From: a bacterium
GTDB taxonomy: Bacteria; Planctomycetota; UBA1135; GCA-002686595
DNA: 50,519 bases
Reading direction: 5' to 3'
Assembly (NCBI GenBank): GCA_024228395.1
Contig: JAAETM010000783.1
Location: 1-50,519 of the forward strand
Translations under genes and position numbers: made by a program
Shown: in pieces, positions 34,757 to 43,867 of the stretch
Layout of the letters: each line of letters opens with the position of its first letter
How positions within the stretch are numbered: the stretch's first letter is position 1
The notes under the pieces: model-generated
The model's input: only the letters and a program-made list of their open reading frames with translations
Told to the model about the DNA's origin: nothing
Database searches by the model: none

Positions 34757-34962
34757 CCTCAACCCTGCAAGCTGCCTGGCCGTGCAATCGTCCGTGGTTG
34801 CCCCCCCCCGGCGGCAATTCCCTAACCCTCAGAGTTCCAACCCGACTCGAGAGTGCCTCGCACGCCCATCTGCCAACGGCCCAAATCCTGCGCTAAACAG
34901 TCCCTGCGAGCCTGAATTTGTTGGTTCCAGCCGGGTGATTTGCGACTGGGAGGTTGATGGGG

Positions 34963-36102
34963 CTAGATCTCCAACGGGATTGGAAGGGTCGTCGTCCCCA
35001 ACTTCGGTGATGTGACCTTCAGTATGGGAGCGGCTCCCTGTTCCACTTGCAGAACCAGTCTCAAGCGTTTGGATCCGCCGGCTGTCGGCAATGCGCACCG
35101 AGCTTCTCCTTCCAACAATTCGAATGGTGGCCCATGTTTTTCGGGCGCCGTTGCACTTGCCAGATTGATCGCGCCATTGACCTGCCAATGAATGAAAGGT
35201 GTGCAATTGTGGTTTCCGGCTTGGCTATCATTCGTGACATCCACATCCAACACCCAAAGGCTGGCAGAAAGCCGTTTGACCGATTGCATGCGCACTCTAA
35301 GCTTCGGCCTCTGGGACTCAACGCTCGCCAAGGCACGTCCCCAGGCAACCGGTGAATACGTGTCCGGGCTCTCGCAAACCAACCCCACCGCTTGCTTGGC
35401 ATACAATGCAAGCGATCCATCCTGGGGACCAGCTGCCACGCGCTGCGCCTTGGCTGGTAGGGTGATCAACCCCACGAAACGCCGCGTCTCCTGCAGGGAT
35501 TTGGCCAATGCCCTGGTCTCGGGGGCAGACAATGGGGCACTGCCCGCATTGCGCCCATCGGGCAGCCACGGCGACCAACCAATCGGAAAATTGCTCTGCA
35601 AGCAGACCGCTTTGCGGCCAGCCCCAGGTTTCTTCTCCCGGATCCACCGGTCGGGGTCGGGCAAGGGGTAGATCACGATTTCGGGCTGCCCACGCTCCCC
35701 TTCGCCTTCGGCGAGTCGGAGTGCCCACCGCAGAATAGATTCTGCGGAAGCCGGGGTTTGTAAGTCGGCCACGACGGCCACCGCTGGTTGGTCGGTCAGG
35801 TGGGTGGCAAGATCCGTATCCCAGGGCAAAATGCGCAAAAGATGCAGGGTGCGTCCCTCACGACTCAACCCGTAGGACTGCAAAACAATCCGCCCGGGGT
35901 ATTTGTCCCGTAGCGCCTGCAACGCGGCCTGCATGACTATGGTGTCGGGGTTATCGGAAAGGCGAGCAATAACGAGTTCTACCTCGGAGAGAGGCTTCGA
36001 CGTGTCACTGCCCAAGTCGCCGGCCTGGGTCCCACCAGCGGATGGCCCCCCCCCCGACAACATGGCCATGGCCATGGCCAAGCCAACAAAAAAACACATC
36101 AT
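34963..36102 (-). CDS. M14 carboxypeptidase-like protein without zinc motif (second of pair)
   Basis: A 379-residue exported protein with signal-like MMCFFVGLAMAMAML. RDKYPGRIVLQSYGLSREGR and TLHLLRILPWDTD resemble the opening of M14 carboxypeptidases (YP..v.l..iG.S.eGR). In the position of the zinc motif HxxE it reads VADLQTPASAESI, so the first two ligands are absent. VIYPLPDPDRW corresponds to the conserved V.P..NPDG strand. The C-terminal third is beta-rich (LWVLDVDVTNDSQAG). A non-catalytic binding role is likely. ATG 36102 overlaps the preceding gene's stop (ATGA). A run of ten C residues at 36046-36055 lies in codons for SGGG, just after the signal segment, and could shift the frame if its length varies. 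Confidence 0.6.
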   Translation of the reverse strand: MMCFFVGLAMAMAMLSGGGPSAGGTQAGDLGSDTSKPLSEVELVIARLSDNPDTIVMQAALQALRDKYPGRIVLQSYGLSREGRTLHLLRILPWDTDLATHLTDQPAVAVVADLQTPASAESILRWALRLAEGEGERGQPEIVIYPLPDPDRWIREKKPGAGRKAVCLQSNFPIGWSPWLPDGRNAGSAPLSAPETRALAKSLQETRRFVGLITLPAKAQRVAAGPQDGSLALYAKQAVGLVCESPDTYSPVAWGRALASVESQRPKLRVRMQSVKRLSASLWVLDVDVTNDSQAGNHNCTPFIHWQVNGAINLASATAPEKHGPPFELLEGEARCALPTAGGSKRLRLVLQVEQGAAPILKVTSPKLGTTTLPIPLEI

Positions 36103-37775
36103 AGGGAAAGCTCCTGCAAGCCCAGTTGCAATCCATTCAGTCCGAAACTCACGCCCAAGCGCGCGCCTTCGGGGGCGTGCAGCAACCAATTCACCGGTTC
36201 GCTGCGGGCACCAGGGCTCAGATCGGAAAATTCCGATCGCTCTGGACCGGCGATCAACTGCATGACCCCAGGCACCTGGACATTCAGCCACGCATCGCCA
36301 TCCCGACCCGCTCCCCCCCAAAGCCCATGGGATTGTGGCTGCAACGGAATCGCTCCCATACAGCGTAAGCGCGCACTCACGCGACACAGTTCCCCTTCGC
36401 GCCGCACCGACACATCACAAAGTTCCAGGTACGGCAGATGCTCTACCAACTCGCCCACAAAAACGTCCAAGCCCTTTAGGGCAGTGGCCAATTCATCTTC
36501 GGGTGGATTCCAAAAGGTCCTGGGCTTCCAGCCTCCCACCAAATGGGTTTCACCCGAAGGCAAGACGACCGGGCGCCATTCGGCAAAACCCATACCTCCG
36601 CGTTCATTATCCAACCAGTAGGCCCAGCGCCTGGCGGACTCATCCATCGGTGGGCGAAAGTCCCATACATTCTGAGCAGTGGTTAGGGGCTGGAGCTCGG
36701 CTCCCGCATGATCGCCTCCCATCCCCCAAGGGGCGATCTCGACCGCCATGACGCCAGGCACCGAATAGCACCAATCGATAAAGGAGCCCTTCTCCACTCC
36801 CCCTCTTGCCTGCAATAGGGATTGCGCGGGAGCGTGGGTACGGCCAGTCGCCTTGCGGAAGGCCTGTGCCAAGTGTTGATACAAACCGGCTTCTGGGAGT
36901 TCTTCCCAGGGTGGGTTGGCGCTCGCTCCCGGGTAGGCCAATCCACCATGATTGCCCTGAAAGGACAGAACCAGCGCGTTTTGTCTGTTTAGGAGATACT
37001 GGCGAAGTGCGTGGGGCACCCCTTGGGTCCCCACGCATTGCTGCTTCCAACCTCCGCCAACACCGCGTCGAGAAACCAGGGGAAAGTGATGCTCAAGATC
37101 CGTGATCGGGCCCGCATCCCCTTCCGTGGCCCCCTCCGGAAGGATTGCATAGCGCGGTGTATCTCCTGCTTTGGCCCTGATCATGAAACGCGCATCCAGA
37201 CTAGGGGTCCAGCTCCCTAGCTTGTCCTCCACCAACATCTGCAGCACCAGGCCATCACCATCCAGGTCGCGGCCCCCTCGCCCTTGTCCATTGTCCACCA
37301 ACGCCAAGCCGTCGGCCGAAGCGCAGGGAACCAGCAAAAAACAAAGATCCGGTCGCAGGGTTTGCAAACCCTGGAGCAACCGGGATCCTGCGTGCAGCAC
37401 CGCCTCCGTTCCTGCCACAGAACGGCCATCCAAACCGCCGACCAGCAACACTGTGCGCCTATTCCTCAATGGCTGGAGATCCAGGTCCCCGGCGCCGAAT
37501 TCAATGGCCAGGGCACCACCCAAGGAATCAACCCAGTTCACATGGTCCCCGCCAAACTCCACCCACTGCCCGAGCAGTTCACGGACCTGCTCCAAATTGT
37601 GGTACACCGGTTCGGCAGCCATGAAGCCGGTGGCTTGCTCTTCTTGCTGGCCGACCTCAACGGGCTCGACAGCCTCTTGGGCAAAACCCAACGCAGAGCC
37701 AAGGCAGAAAACGCCTAGGGTCAGGGCCTGGCGGATTCGCCAGCCATTGATTGGATTTGTGGGTTTAGGTTCCAT
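36099..37775 (-). CDS. M14 carboxypeptidase-like protein without zinc motif (first of pair)
   Basis: A 558-residue exported protein with signal peptide (ALTLGVFCLGSALGFAQ). Residues about 55-340 resemble M14 metallocarboxypeptidases: LLVGGLDGRSVAGTEAVLHA at 110-129 aligns with GGIHGREPAGTEA, but the zinc His and Glu are Asp116 and Ser119. The late GVMAVEIAPWG resembles the catalytic-Glu strand of M14, and FQGNHGGLAYPG lies where the third ligand would be expected. The C-terminal about 150 residues are beta-rich. Loss of the first two zinc ligands implies no normal peptidase activity. It is coupled by a 4-nt overlap to the second M14-like gene. ATG 37775 chosen over TTG 37796. Confidence 0.65.
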   Translation of the reverse strand: MEPKPTNPINGWRIRQALTLGVFCLGSALGFAQEAVEPVEVGQQEEQATGFMAAEPVYHNLEQVRELLGQWVEFGGDHVNWVDSLGGALAIEFGAGDLDLQPLRNRRTVLLVGGLDGRSVAGTEAVLHAGSRLLQGLQTLRPDLCFLLVPCASADGLALVDNGQGRGGRDLDGDGLVLQMLVEDKLGSWTPSLDARFMIRAKAGDTPRYAILPEGATEGDAGPITDLEHHFPLVSRRGVGGGWKQQCVGTQGVPHALRQYLLNRQNALVLSFQGNHGGLAYPGASANPPWEELPEAGLYQHLAQAFRKATGRTHAPAQSLLQARGGVEKGSFIDWCYSVPGVMAVEIAPWGMGGDHAGAELQPLTTAQNVWDFRPPMDESARRWAYWLDNERGGMGFAEWRPVVLPSGETHLVGGWKPRTFWNPPEDELATALKGLDVFVGELVEHLPYLELCDVSVRREGELCRVSARLRCMGAIPLQPQSHGLWGGAGRDGDAWLNVQVPGVMQLIAGPERSEFSDLSPGARSEPVNWLLHAPEGARLGVSFGLNGLQLGLQELSL

Positions 37776-38006
37776 GCTGAAGACCCCAAGGCCCAAATTG
37801 CAGCTTCCTTGGATTCACATCGTCGCACATGGAGGTGGACTCAAGGGGCGTTGCTGTTTCTTAGCGATGGTCCCCATTTGGGGCAACTGGGTTACGCTGC
37901 GGGGAGGTGCAACGGATGGGGAAACGGGTGCTGCGAAAGCAATTGGCTTCGTGCGAACCGCTTCCCGTACATCCCTCCCAAACACAACCCGCCGTTCCAT
38001 GACCAC

Positions 38007-38038
38007 AAAAAAAAGGCCCCCGGTAAGAACCCAGGGCC
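38007..38038 (-). terminator. Rho-independent terminator of the usp gene
   Basis: Minus-strand hairpin with GGCCC/GGGCC outer stem and GGT/ACC inner stem around a 4-nt loop, followed by an 8-T tract (complement of 38007-38014). It lies 28 bp after the universal stress protein stop codon. Confidence 0.88.
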
Positions 38039-38066
38039 CACAAGCCAATCAGCGCAAGGACCACCA

Positions 38067-38963
38067 TCACCCCACAGGGCAAACAAAATCCTCCGGCTTC
38101 ACAACGAGCAGCGACGACTCAAGCTTGTAAATCAACCGCTCCGCTGTGTTGCCCATAAGAAAACCAGGAATTCCCCCACGGCCCACGGTTCCCATGACAC
38201 TCAAACACGGCTCGATCTTACGCTCGACCGCTAAGATCCCGGTGGACGGTGCTCCCAAAGCAATCATCACATGGGCCCGATCCCCCAAAGCTTCCACCCC
38301 AGACAATGCGCGCACAGCAATGCGGGCCTTTTCAGCTTCAGCATCGGTGCGGTCCTTGTACTCCGCATCCCCCATACGCGAAGCACTAACCTGAAGCTCG
38401 AATGGAATTTGCCAAGCGTGAACGATATACAGCTCCCGATTCTCAAGAGCAGCAAGGGATGCCGCAAGCTCCACCCCCCTATTGCCGACCTCACGCAAGT
38501 CGGTGGCCGCCAAAATTGGACCATCATCATGTTCATGGTTCGGATTCACGACCCACACGGGGCAGGGGCACTTGCGCACAAGCTTCATGCTGACACTGCC
38601 CATTTGCTGATCCATGCGGCGGGTGCGATTGCGCTTTGCAACCATGACCAGGTCGTAACCACCAGAAAGAACCCGGTGAATAAAAGCCAACCAGGGGGCT
38701 TCTTCAGATTCCACATACTGCGGATCTGTCAGGCCGCCTTCTTTGCACATTGCCTTCCACTCATCGACACCGGCATTGATATCAAAACTAGGAGCCGCGT
38801 CCTCCTCAGTGTCGCGCACATTGGAGTACAGGAACTGCAACTTGGCCCCGGTCTCATTGGACAGCCTTAGGGCCTGCAAGATGACCGAACGCGCACCTTC
38901 GGTGAGGCGTCCGGAGCGAGCGGAAAAATCGATACCGACGAGAATACTTTTGAACTGATTCAT
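38067..38963 (-). CDS. Tandem-domain universal stress protein
   Basis: A 298-residue cytoplasmic protein with two UspA domains. The first begins FKSILVGIDFSARSGRLTEG and ends CPCPVWVVNPN. The second begins GPILAATDLREVGNRGVELA and contains the nucleotide-binding-type GTVGRGGIPGFLMGNTAE, then SSLLVVKPEDF at the end. The first domain has VAKRNRTRRMDQQMGSVSM in the equivalent position, where the glycine motif is lost, so only the second domain is likely to bind ATP. Tandem Usp proteins are induced under energy or redox stress. It is monocistronic, followed by its own terminator. Confidence 0.93.
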   Translation of the reverse strand: MNQFKSILVGIDFSARSGRLTEGARSVILQALRLSNETGAKLQFLYSNVRDTEEDAAPSFDINAGVDEWKAMCKEGGLTDPQYVESEEAPWLAFIHRVLSGGYDLVMVAKRNRTRRMDQQMGSVSMKLVRKCPCPVWVVNPNHEHDDGPILAATDLREVGNRGVELAASLAALENRELYIVHAWQIPFELQVSASRMGDAEYKDRTDAEAEKARIAVRALSGVEALGDRAHVMIALGAPSTGILAVERKIEPCLSVMGTVGRGGIPGFLMGNTAERLIYKLESSLLVVKPEDFVCPVG

Positions 38964-39072
38964 TTCACGAACCTATTGGGGTCAACGTAGTTGTCGGCCC
39001 CAAGAGTACTTGATTTTGAGTTCCCTCTCACCCCACATAGACGTGGATCAAGGCTGTCGGCTTTCCCCCCGA

Positions 39073-42000
39073 TCACCCCAGTGCCATTTCCACTAAATGG
39101 GCCTGTTCGGCCAGGTGGCGGCTATGGGATCCGGTCGCGGTGCTGGAGTTTTCCGGGCGGCCGGCGTAATGAATCGGCACGTCCATATCGTAGAAGCGCT
39201 GCAATACGAAGGACCAGGGTCCCATATTGCGCGGTGTTTCCTGGACCCAAGTCACCGCGGGGTCGTTGTAGCTGGCTAGGGCATCTAGAATCGCCCGACG
39301 TGGGAAGGGATACAGCTGCTCCAGACGCAGGATTGCCACATCCTTGAGCCCTTGTGCGTTGCGATAATCGTTCAAATCGTTGTGAACCTTGCCACTGCAA
39401 ATCAGAACGCGCCGCACCTGGTCGGGCTCCACGGTCTCGTCCAAGATGAGTTCCTTGAAACCGCCGCAGGTGAGATCTTCGATAGGGCTTGCCGCGCGTT
39501 TGTCGCGCAACAGGGACTTGGGCGTGAATACGATCAGGGGCCGGCGAACTTCCCGTAGGCTGTGGCGGCGCAGGAGGTGGAAGAACTGGGCCGCATTGGT
39601 GCAATTGGCCACAGTCATATTGCCTCCGGAGCAGAGCCCCAGATAGCGCTCGGGGCGCGCGCTGGAATGCTCAGGTCCTTGGCCATCGTAGCCGTGGGGC
39701 AGCAGCAAGACCAGGCCGGCCTTTTGTTTCCACTTGCTCTCTCCCGACGCGATGAACTGGTCCATCATGACCTGGGCACCGTTGGCGAAGTCACCGAACT
39801 GGGCCTCCCAGATCACCATGGTGTTCGGACGCGCCAGGGCATAACCGTATTCGAACCCCAACACAGCCTCTTCCGACAGCAGGGAGTTGTAAACCTCAAA
39901 AGTCGCGGCACCTTCGCCCAGATGCTGCAAGGGGATGTGTTCCGTGTCGCTCTTCTGATCGCGAATCAGCGCGTGCCGGTGGCTGAAGGTTCCCCGCCCC
40001 ACATCCTGACCTGAAAGCCGAATGGGGACTCCATCCTGCGAGATGGTTCCAAAGGCCAAGGCCTCAGCGCAACCCCAATCCAAATCCTTCTCGCCCCGCA
40101 CCATGCTCTCGCGACGACGCAATTGCCGCAGCAGGTTCGGATGGGTCACAAAGCCCTCGGGCACCGTATTCAAGGTGTCGATCAATTGAACCAAGCGATC
40201 CTTTTCACACCCGGTTTCCACCAACACATCGGCCGCATAGTCCGCTTCGTTGTCCACCGACATATCCAAGACTTCGGTCTTGACCAGTTGACGCTTGGGC
40301 TCCGCACGCTGCTCCTCAAGAGCGATGCGCATCTCCTCGTCCACGTCGGAGCTGATCTGCGCGGCTTCCATCTCGGTCAAGGTTCCACGACGTATCGACA
40401 GGCGCGTGTAGTTCACCCGCACCGTGCGCATCTTGGATATCTGCTGGTAGAGCAGCGGCTGGGTGTATGCCGGTTCGTCGCCCTCGTTGTGGCCCCATCG
40501 ACGGTAGCAGACCATGTCGATAACCGCATCCGCGCCGAATTCGTGGCAGTAGTCCACGGCCACCCTGGATGACCTCAATACCGCTTCGGGGTAATCCCCG
40601 TTGGCGTGCATAATCGGAGCTTCCACTCCCTTGGCCACATCTGTGCAGAAGTGGGTGGAATGCAAGTCCATGGGACTGGCGGTGAAACCGATCTGGTTGT
40701 TGACGACCAGGTGCACGGTGCCCCCATTGCCAAAGGAACGCAACTCGGACATGTTGAAAGTCTCCGGCACGACTCCCTGGCCAGCGAATGCAGCATCCCC
40801 GTGGATCAACACGGCCAGCACCTTCTTGCGATCGGTATCCCCGATTTCATCCTGATAGGCACGGGTCATGCCACACACGACCGGATCCACGGCCTCGAGG
40901 TGGCTGGGATTGGCCGAAAGAATGACTTCAACATTCTTGCCTGATCGTGAAACAAATTTTCCCTTTTGACCAAGGTGGTATTTCACGTCGCCCGAGCCTT
41001 CCTCGGAAAGGGGCAACAGCACGGCTTCAAACTCGCGGAACACGTCCTGATAGGACTTGCCCATGATATTCACCAGCACGTTCAAGCGACCCCGGTGGGC
41101 CATGCCGATGACGACCTTCTCAACGCCATGGGAGGCGGCGCGCTCAAGGATCTCGGACAGTGCCGGGATCAGGGTATCGGCGCCCTCCAAGGAAAAGCGT
41201 TTGTTGCCCACGTAACGCGTGTGCAGGAATCGCTCGAAATTCTCTGCCCGGGAGATCATGCCTAGGATGCCCTTGCGATCGTCCTTTTCGAATTCAAAGT
41301 GATGCTCGGACTCTTCCACGCGCGACCGGATCCAAAGCTTGCGATTGCGATCGGTGATGTGCATGTACTCCACCGTCCAGCGCCGGCAATAGGCGCGACG
41401 CAGGTGGGTGAGGATCTCGCGCAGGGTCGCACGGGATTTGTCCCCGATACCACCGGAGTGGAAGGTGCGATCCAAGTCCCAAACCGTTAAGCCATAACTG
41501 GCCGGATCCAAGGACTCGAAGTACTCAGGCCTATAATGCAAGGGGTCCAGATCTGCGATCAGGTGACCACGGCTGCGATAGGCGCTGATCAGTTTCCAAA
41601 TGGAAACCTGGGTCTCTTCCGGATCCCGATTCAATCCCAAGTCCATGCTAGGCTTGGCGGGGGTCCACGGAACGCGATAGGACTCGAAGATCTCCTCAAA
41701 GAAGCTGTCTGCGCCCTGGAGCAATTCGTCCACGCGCTTGAGCATCAGGCCCGATTCTGCTCCCTGCACCACCCGGTGATCATAGGTGCTGGTGATTGTC
41801 ATCACGGGGCCAATGGCCATGTCCGCCAGAGCGGCTTTTGTAAGCCCCCCCATCTCGGGCGGCACACCGATGGAGCCTGCGGCGATGATCACACCCTGCC
41901 CCACCATCAAGCGCGGCACGCTCATGGAGGTTCCGAAGCCCCCCGGGTTGGTTAGACTGAAGGTCGTTCCCTTGAAATCCTCACCGGTCAACTTGCCCTG

Positions 42001-42624
42001 TCGACCGCGCTGGATGGCATCATCAAACACCCCATAAAAGTCCTTGAAGTTCAAAGCTTCCACGCTCTTCAGACTCGGGACCACCAACATTCGGCCCTTG
42101 GGTGTCGGCACGTCGATCGCGATGCCGATGTTCACGTGGGCCGGTGTGAAGCGGTGGCCCCTGCCTTCGACCTCCAGATAGGAGGATTGCACGGAAGGAT
42201 ACTCGGCCATGGCCTTCACCAGGGCAAAGGCGAGAATGTGTGTGAAGGAGGCCTTGCTGTAGGCTCGCACCATCAAGTGTTCGTTGAGCAAGGCCCGGTT
42301 CTCAGACAGTATTTTGGCCGAGATCGTGCGCACGGAAGTTGCTGTCGGGATCGACAGACTCGCTTCCATGTTGGAGACGATTTTTCCCGCGACTCCGCGG
42401 AGCGGTTCGAGCTCGCCTTCGCCCTGGGGAGCCGACGGCGCTGGGACGGGTCCGACAGGCTTGGGAGATGCTGCATCGGAAGGCAACCCCGATTTGCCTC
42501 CAGCCAGTGCAAATATCTCACGCCAGGTTTCTTCCACACTGGCGGGATCCCGCATCCACTGCTCGTAGATGTCCTGCACGTAGGCGGCGTTGACGCCGTA
42601 ATCTTGTTCGAAATCGATGGGCAT
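39073..42624 (-). CDS. kgd: Multifunctional 2-oxoglutarate dehydrogenase E2-E1 (Kgd/OdhA type)
   Basis: A 1183-residue fusion. Residues 1-45 form the E1-binding helix (NAAYVQDIYEQWMRDPASVE). About 95-330 is a succinyltransferase (E2) catalytic domain, with VRTISAKILSENRAL at its start and STYDHRVVQGAES around the active-site His near 283. About 370-1183 is the thiamine-diphosphate E1 domain with IGMAHRGRLNVLVNI, HGDAAFAGQGVVPETFNMSE near 605, and ARPNTMVIWEAQFGDFANGA. There is no lipoyl domain, as in the actinobacterial proteins, so lipoylated E2 and E3 come from elsewhere. It catalyses the 2-oxoglutarate to succinyl-CoA step of the TCA cycle. ATG 42624 chosen; AAAGGAG lies about 14 nt upstream. 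Confidence 0.95.
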   Translation of the reverse strand: MPIDFEQDYGVNAAYVQDIYEQWMRDPASVEETWREIFALAGGKSGLPSDAASPKPVGPVPAPSAPQGEGELEPLRGVAGKIVSNMEASLSIPTATSVRTISAKILSENRALLNEHLMVRAYSKASFTHILAFALVKAMAEYPSVQSSYLEVEGRGHRFTPAHVNIGIAIDVPTPKGRMLVVPSLKSVEALNFKDFYGVFDDAIQRGRQGKLTGEDFKGTTFSLTNPGGFGTSMSVPRLMVGQGVIIAAGSIGVPPEMGGLTKAALADMAIGPVMTITSTYDHRVVQGAESGLMLKRVDELLQGADSFFEEIFESYRVPWTPAKPSMDLGLNRDPEETQVSIWKLISAYRSRGHLIADLDPLHYRPEYFESLDPASYGLTVWDLDRTFHSGGIGDKSRATLREILTHLRRAYCRRWTVEYMHITDRNRKLWIRSRVEESEHHFEFEKDDRKGILGMISRAENFERFLHTRYVGNKRFSLEGADTLIPALSEILERAASHGVEKVVIGMAHRGRLNVLVNIMGKSYQDVFREFEAVLLPLSEEGSGDVKYHLGQKGKFVSRSGKNVEVILSANPSHLEAVDPVVCGMTRAYQDEIGDTDRKKVLAVLIHGDAAFAGQGVVPETFNMSELRSFGNGGTVHLVVNNQIGFTASPMDLHSTHFCTDVAKGVEAPIMHANGDYPEAVLRSSRVAVDYCHEFGADAVIDMVCYRRWGHNEGDEPAYTQPLLYQQISKMRTVRVNYTRLSIRRGTLTEMEAAQISSDVDEEMRIALEEQRAEPKRQLVKTEVLDMSVDNEADYAADVLVETGCEKDRLVQLIDTLNTVPEGFVTHPNLLRQLRRRESMVRGEKDLDWGCAEALAFGTISQDGVPIRLSGQDVGRGTFSHRHALIRDQKSDTEHIPLQHLGEGAATFEVYNSLLSEEAVLGFEYGYALARPNTMVIWEAQFGDFANGAQVMMDQFIASGESKWKQKAGLVLLLPHGYDGQGPEHSSARPERYLGLCSGGNMTVANCTNAAQFFHLLRRHSLREVRRPLIVFTPKSLLRDKRAASPIEDLTCGGFKELILDETVEPDQVRRVLICSGKVHNDLNDYRNAQGLKDVAILRLEQLYPFPRRAILDALASYNDPAVTWVQETPRNMGPWSFVLQRFYDMDVPIHYAGRPENSSTATGSHSRHLAEQAHLVEMALG

Positions 42625-42832
42625 GATCTTGCGAGTGGCTCCTTTCCTGCCCGGGAAGACACAACCAAACAAAACGGGTTTGGGCGCCTGCCACGGAACG
42701 ACCAGCAAGGAATGCGAATTCCTAAGCCGGGGAAGCCCCTATAGATTCGGAGCCTAACTGCCACAAGCCTATGGGACCAGCTACCAAGATGCTCTTCTCT
42801 GGCGAATACCAACTACGCAACGATGTTTGGCG

Positions 42833-42888
42833 CTAGCCCGGATGTTCCATGAACACTCACCCCAGGCTTCATGAAATGCCCGGGCTAG
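42833..42888. terminator. Branched inverted-repeat structure after the DUF4340 gene
   Basis: Perfect 9-bp arms CTAGCCCGG (42833-42841) and CCGGGCTAG (42880-42888) enclose two smaller palindromes (TTCCATGAA region and TTCATGAA), which could fold as a three-way junction. The right arm includes the corrected stop codon of the DUF4340 frame. A terminator at the end of the rho-gld operon is the simplest reading; no U-tract is seen. Confidence 0.5.
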
Positions 42889-43867
42889 TTCATCAGTTTG
42901 TGGAGGCTGCTCTGCACGGTGCTGGAAGCTGTCGGAGAGAGCATGAGCTGGAACCAGCGGGACGCGCTGGCAGCGTCGCTTCCCTGGTTGGAAAGCAGAA
43001 TGGACCCTTCCCGGTCCTGCCCTTCCCGGGCGGCTCCCAGGCGACCCTGCCAAACTGCACCGCCCGCCTGGGTAAGTCGTATGTCAAGCGGCCCCCCCCC
43101 CCTGCGGCCTCCACATTGCCCTCACCGGCCACGTCTTTGATCGTCACCAATCCGAGGGCACGCAGAAACACTTGGACGTTACTGCTCGAAACCTGTTCGC
43201 CCGCCGCGTTTTTCCAAATCTGGCGAGAGCCCTTTTCCCGGATCAAAACCAGGGGGGCGCCCCCGGCGGGCGCGGACACCTCGATGGCCTGCACCAGATC
43301 CGCATCCAGGCCGCACCAACGACTGTCGATCCAGGTCAACAGATTGCCGCGAATGGATTGACGGATGAAGTTGGGGGCGCGGAACACGTTGTCCGAATCG
43401 AAACGGCGAACATAAAACGCACGCCCACCGGGCGCCTTGTCGCCCTGCAAGAGATCCGCGAGCACCTTGCCCGTTTTGTCTTCCAAGCGAATGCGCACGC
43501 CCTTTTCCTGGGTCAGCCCATAGGTCGCGTGCGAAGCGGGGTCCTCGCTCAAGAGATCCATGGAATTTAAGGAGGCCAAACCGTTGACCAAGAAGGCCAC
43601 CGCACGCTCCCGGGCGGGATAGCCGAAGTGGTTTGGCAGGCGATAGGTCCCGGCATCGTCAAGCTGAACGAGCAGGTCCGAATCGGACGCAAAAATGCCT
43701 TGCTCCCCTTGGTCCACCCGAATGGTTGTCACCTGTCCAGGAGCCCAGGGTTCGAACAGGGGCAGCACCTCACGCACGGCCTGGGCGCGGGGCCAAGTGA
43801 TGCCATCCAAAGCCACCAGGGCCAGGAGAATGATCGCCAGAACGAGGTTGGTTCGAGATAGCCTCAT
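42885..43867 (-). CDS. DUF4340 domain protein, frame broken at an 11-G tract
   Basis: Accessory protein of the Gld-type ABC system. N-terminal membrane anchor LVLAIILLALVALDGITW is followed by a DUF4340 domain (PGQVTTIRVDQGEQ, YGLTQEKGVRIRLEDKTGK, FIRQSIRGNLLTW). As sequenced the frame continues to a stop at 42893, but after the poly-G tract (complement of 43092-43102) the residues become Pro/Gly/Arg-rich and unlike the family. In the neighbouring frame the tail reads PLDIRLTQAGGAVWQGRLGA, ILLSNQGSDAASASRWFQLM and ends at a TAG at 42885-42887. Twelve (or nine) Gs would join the two. Start ATG 43867 overlaps the GldG-like stop by 4 nt. Confidence 0.75.
43092..43102. repeat. 11-bp C/G homopolymer within the DUF4340 gene
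   Basis: Eleven consecutive C on the plus strand (G in the coding strand) sit exactly where the reading frame of the DUF4340 gene breaks. It is the longest homopolymer I noticed in the window. It may be a sequencing length error or a slipped-strand switch. Confidence 0.9.

Noticed and set aside
33643..34896. 417-codon plus-strand frame overlapping the M28 gene
   Set aside because: Shadow of the M28 coding frame; no recognisable domain and Arg/Pro-rich throughout.
39001..39012. 12-mer CAAGTACTCTTG shared by the usp upstream region (39001-39012, minus) and the rho leader (49441-49452)
   Set aside because: Many 12-mers recur by chance in 50 kb; distances to the starts differ (37 vs about 130 nt), so a shared operator is not supported.
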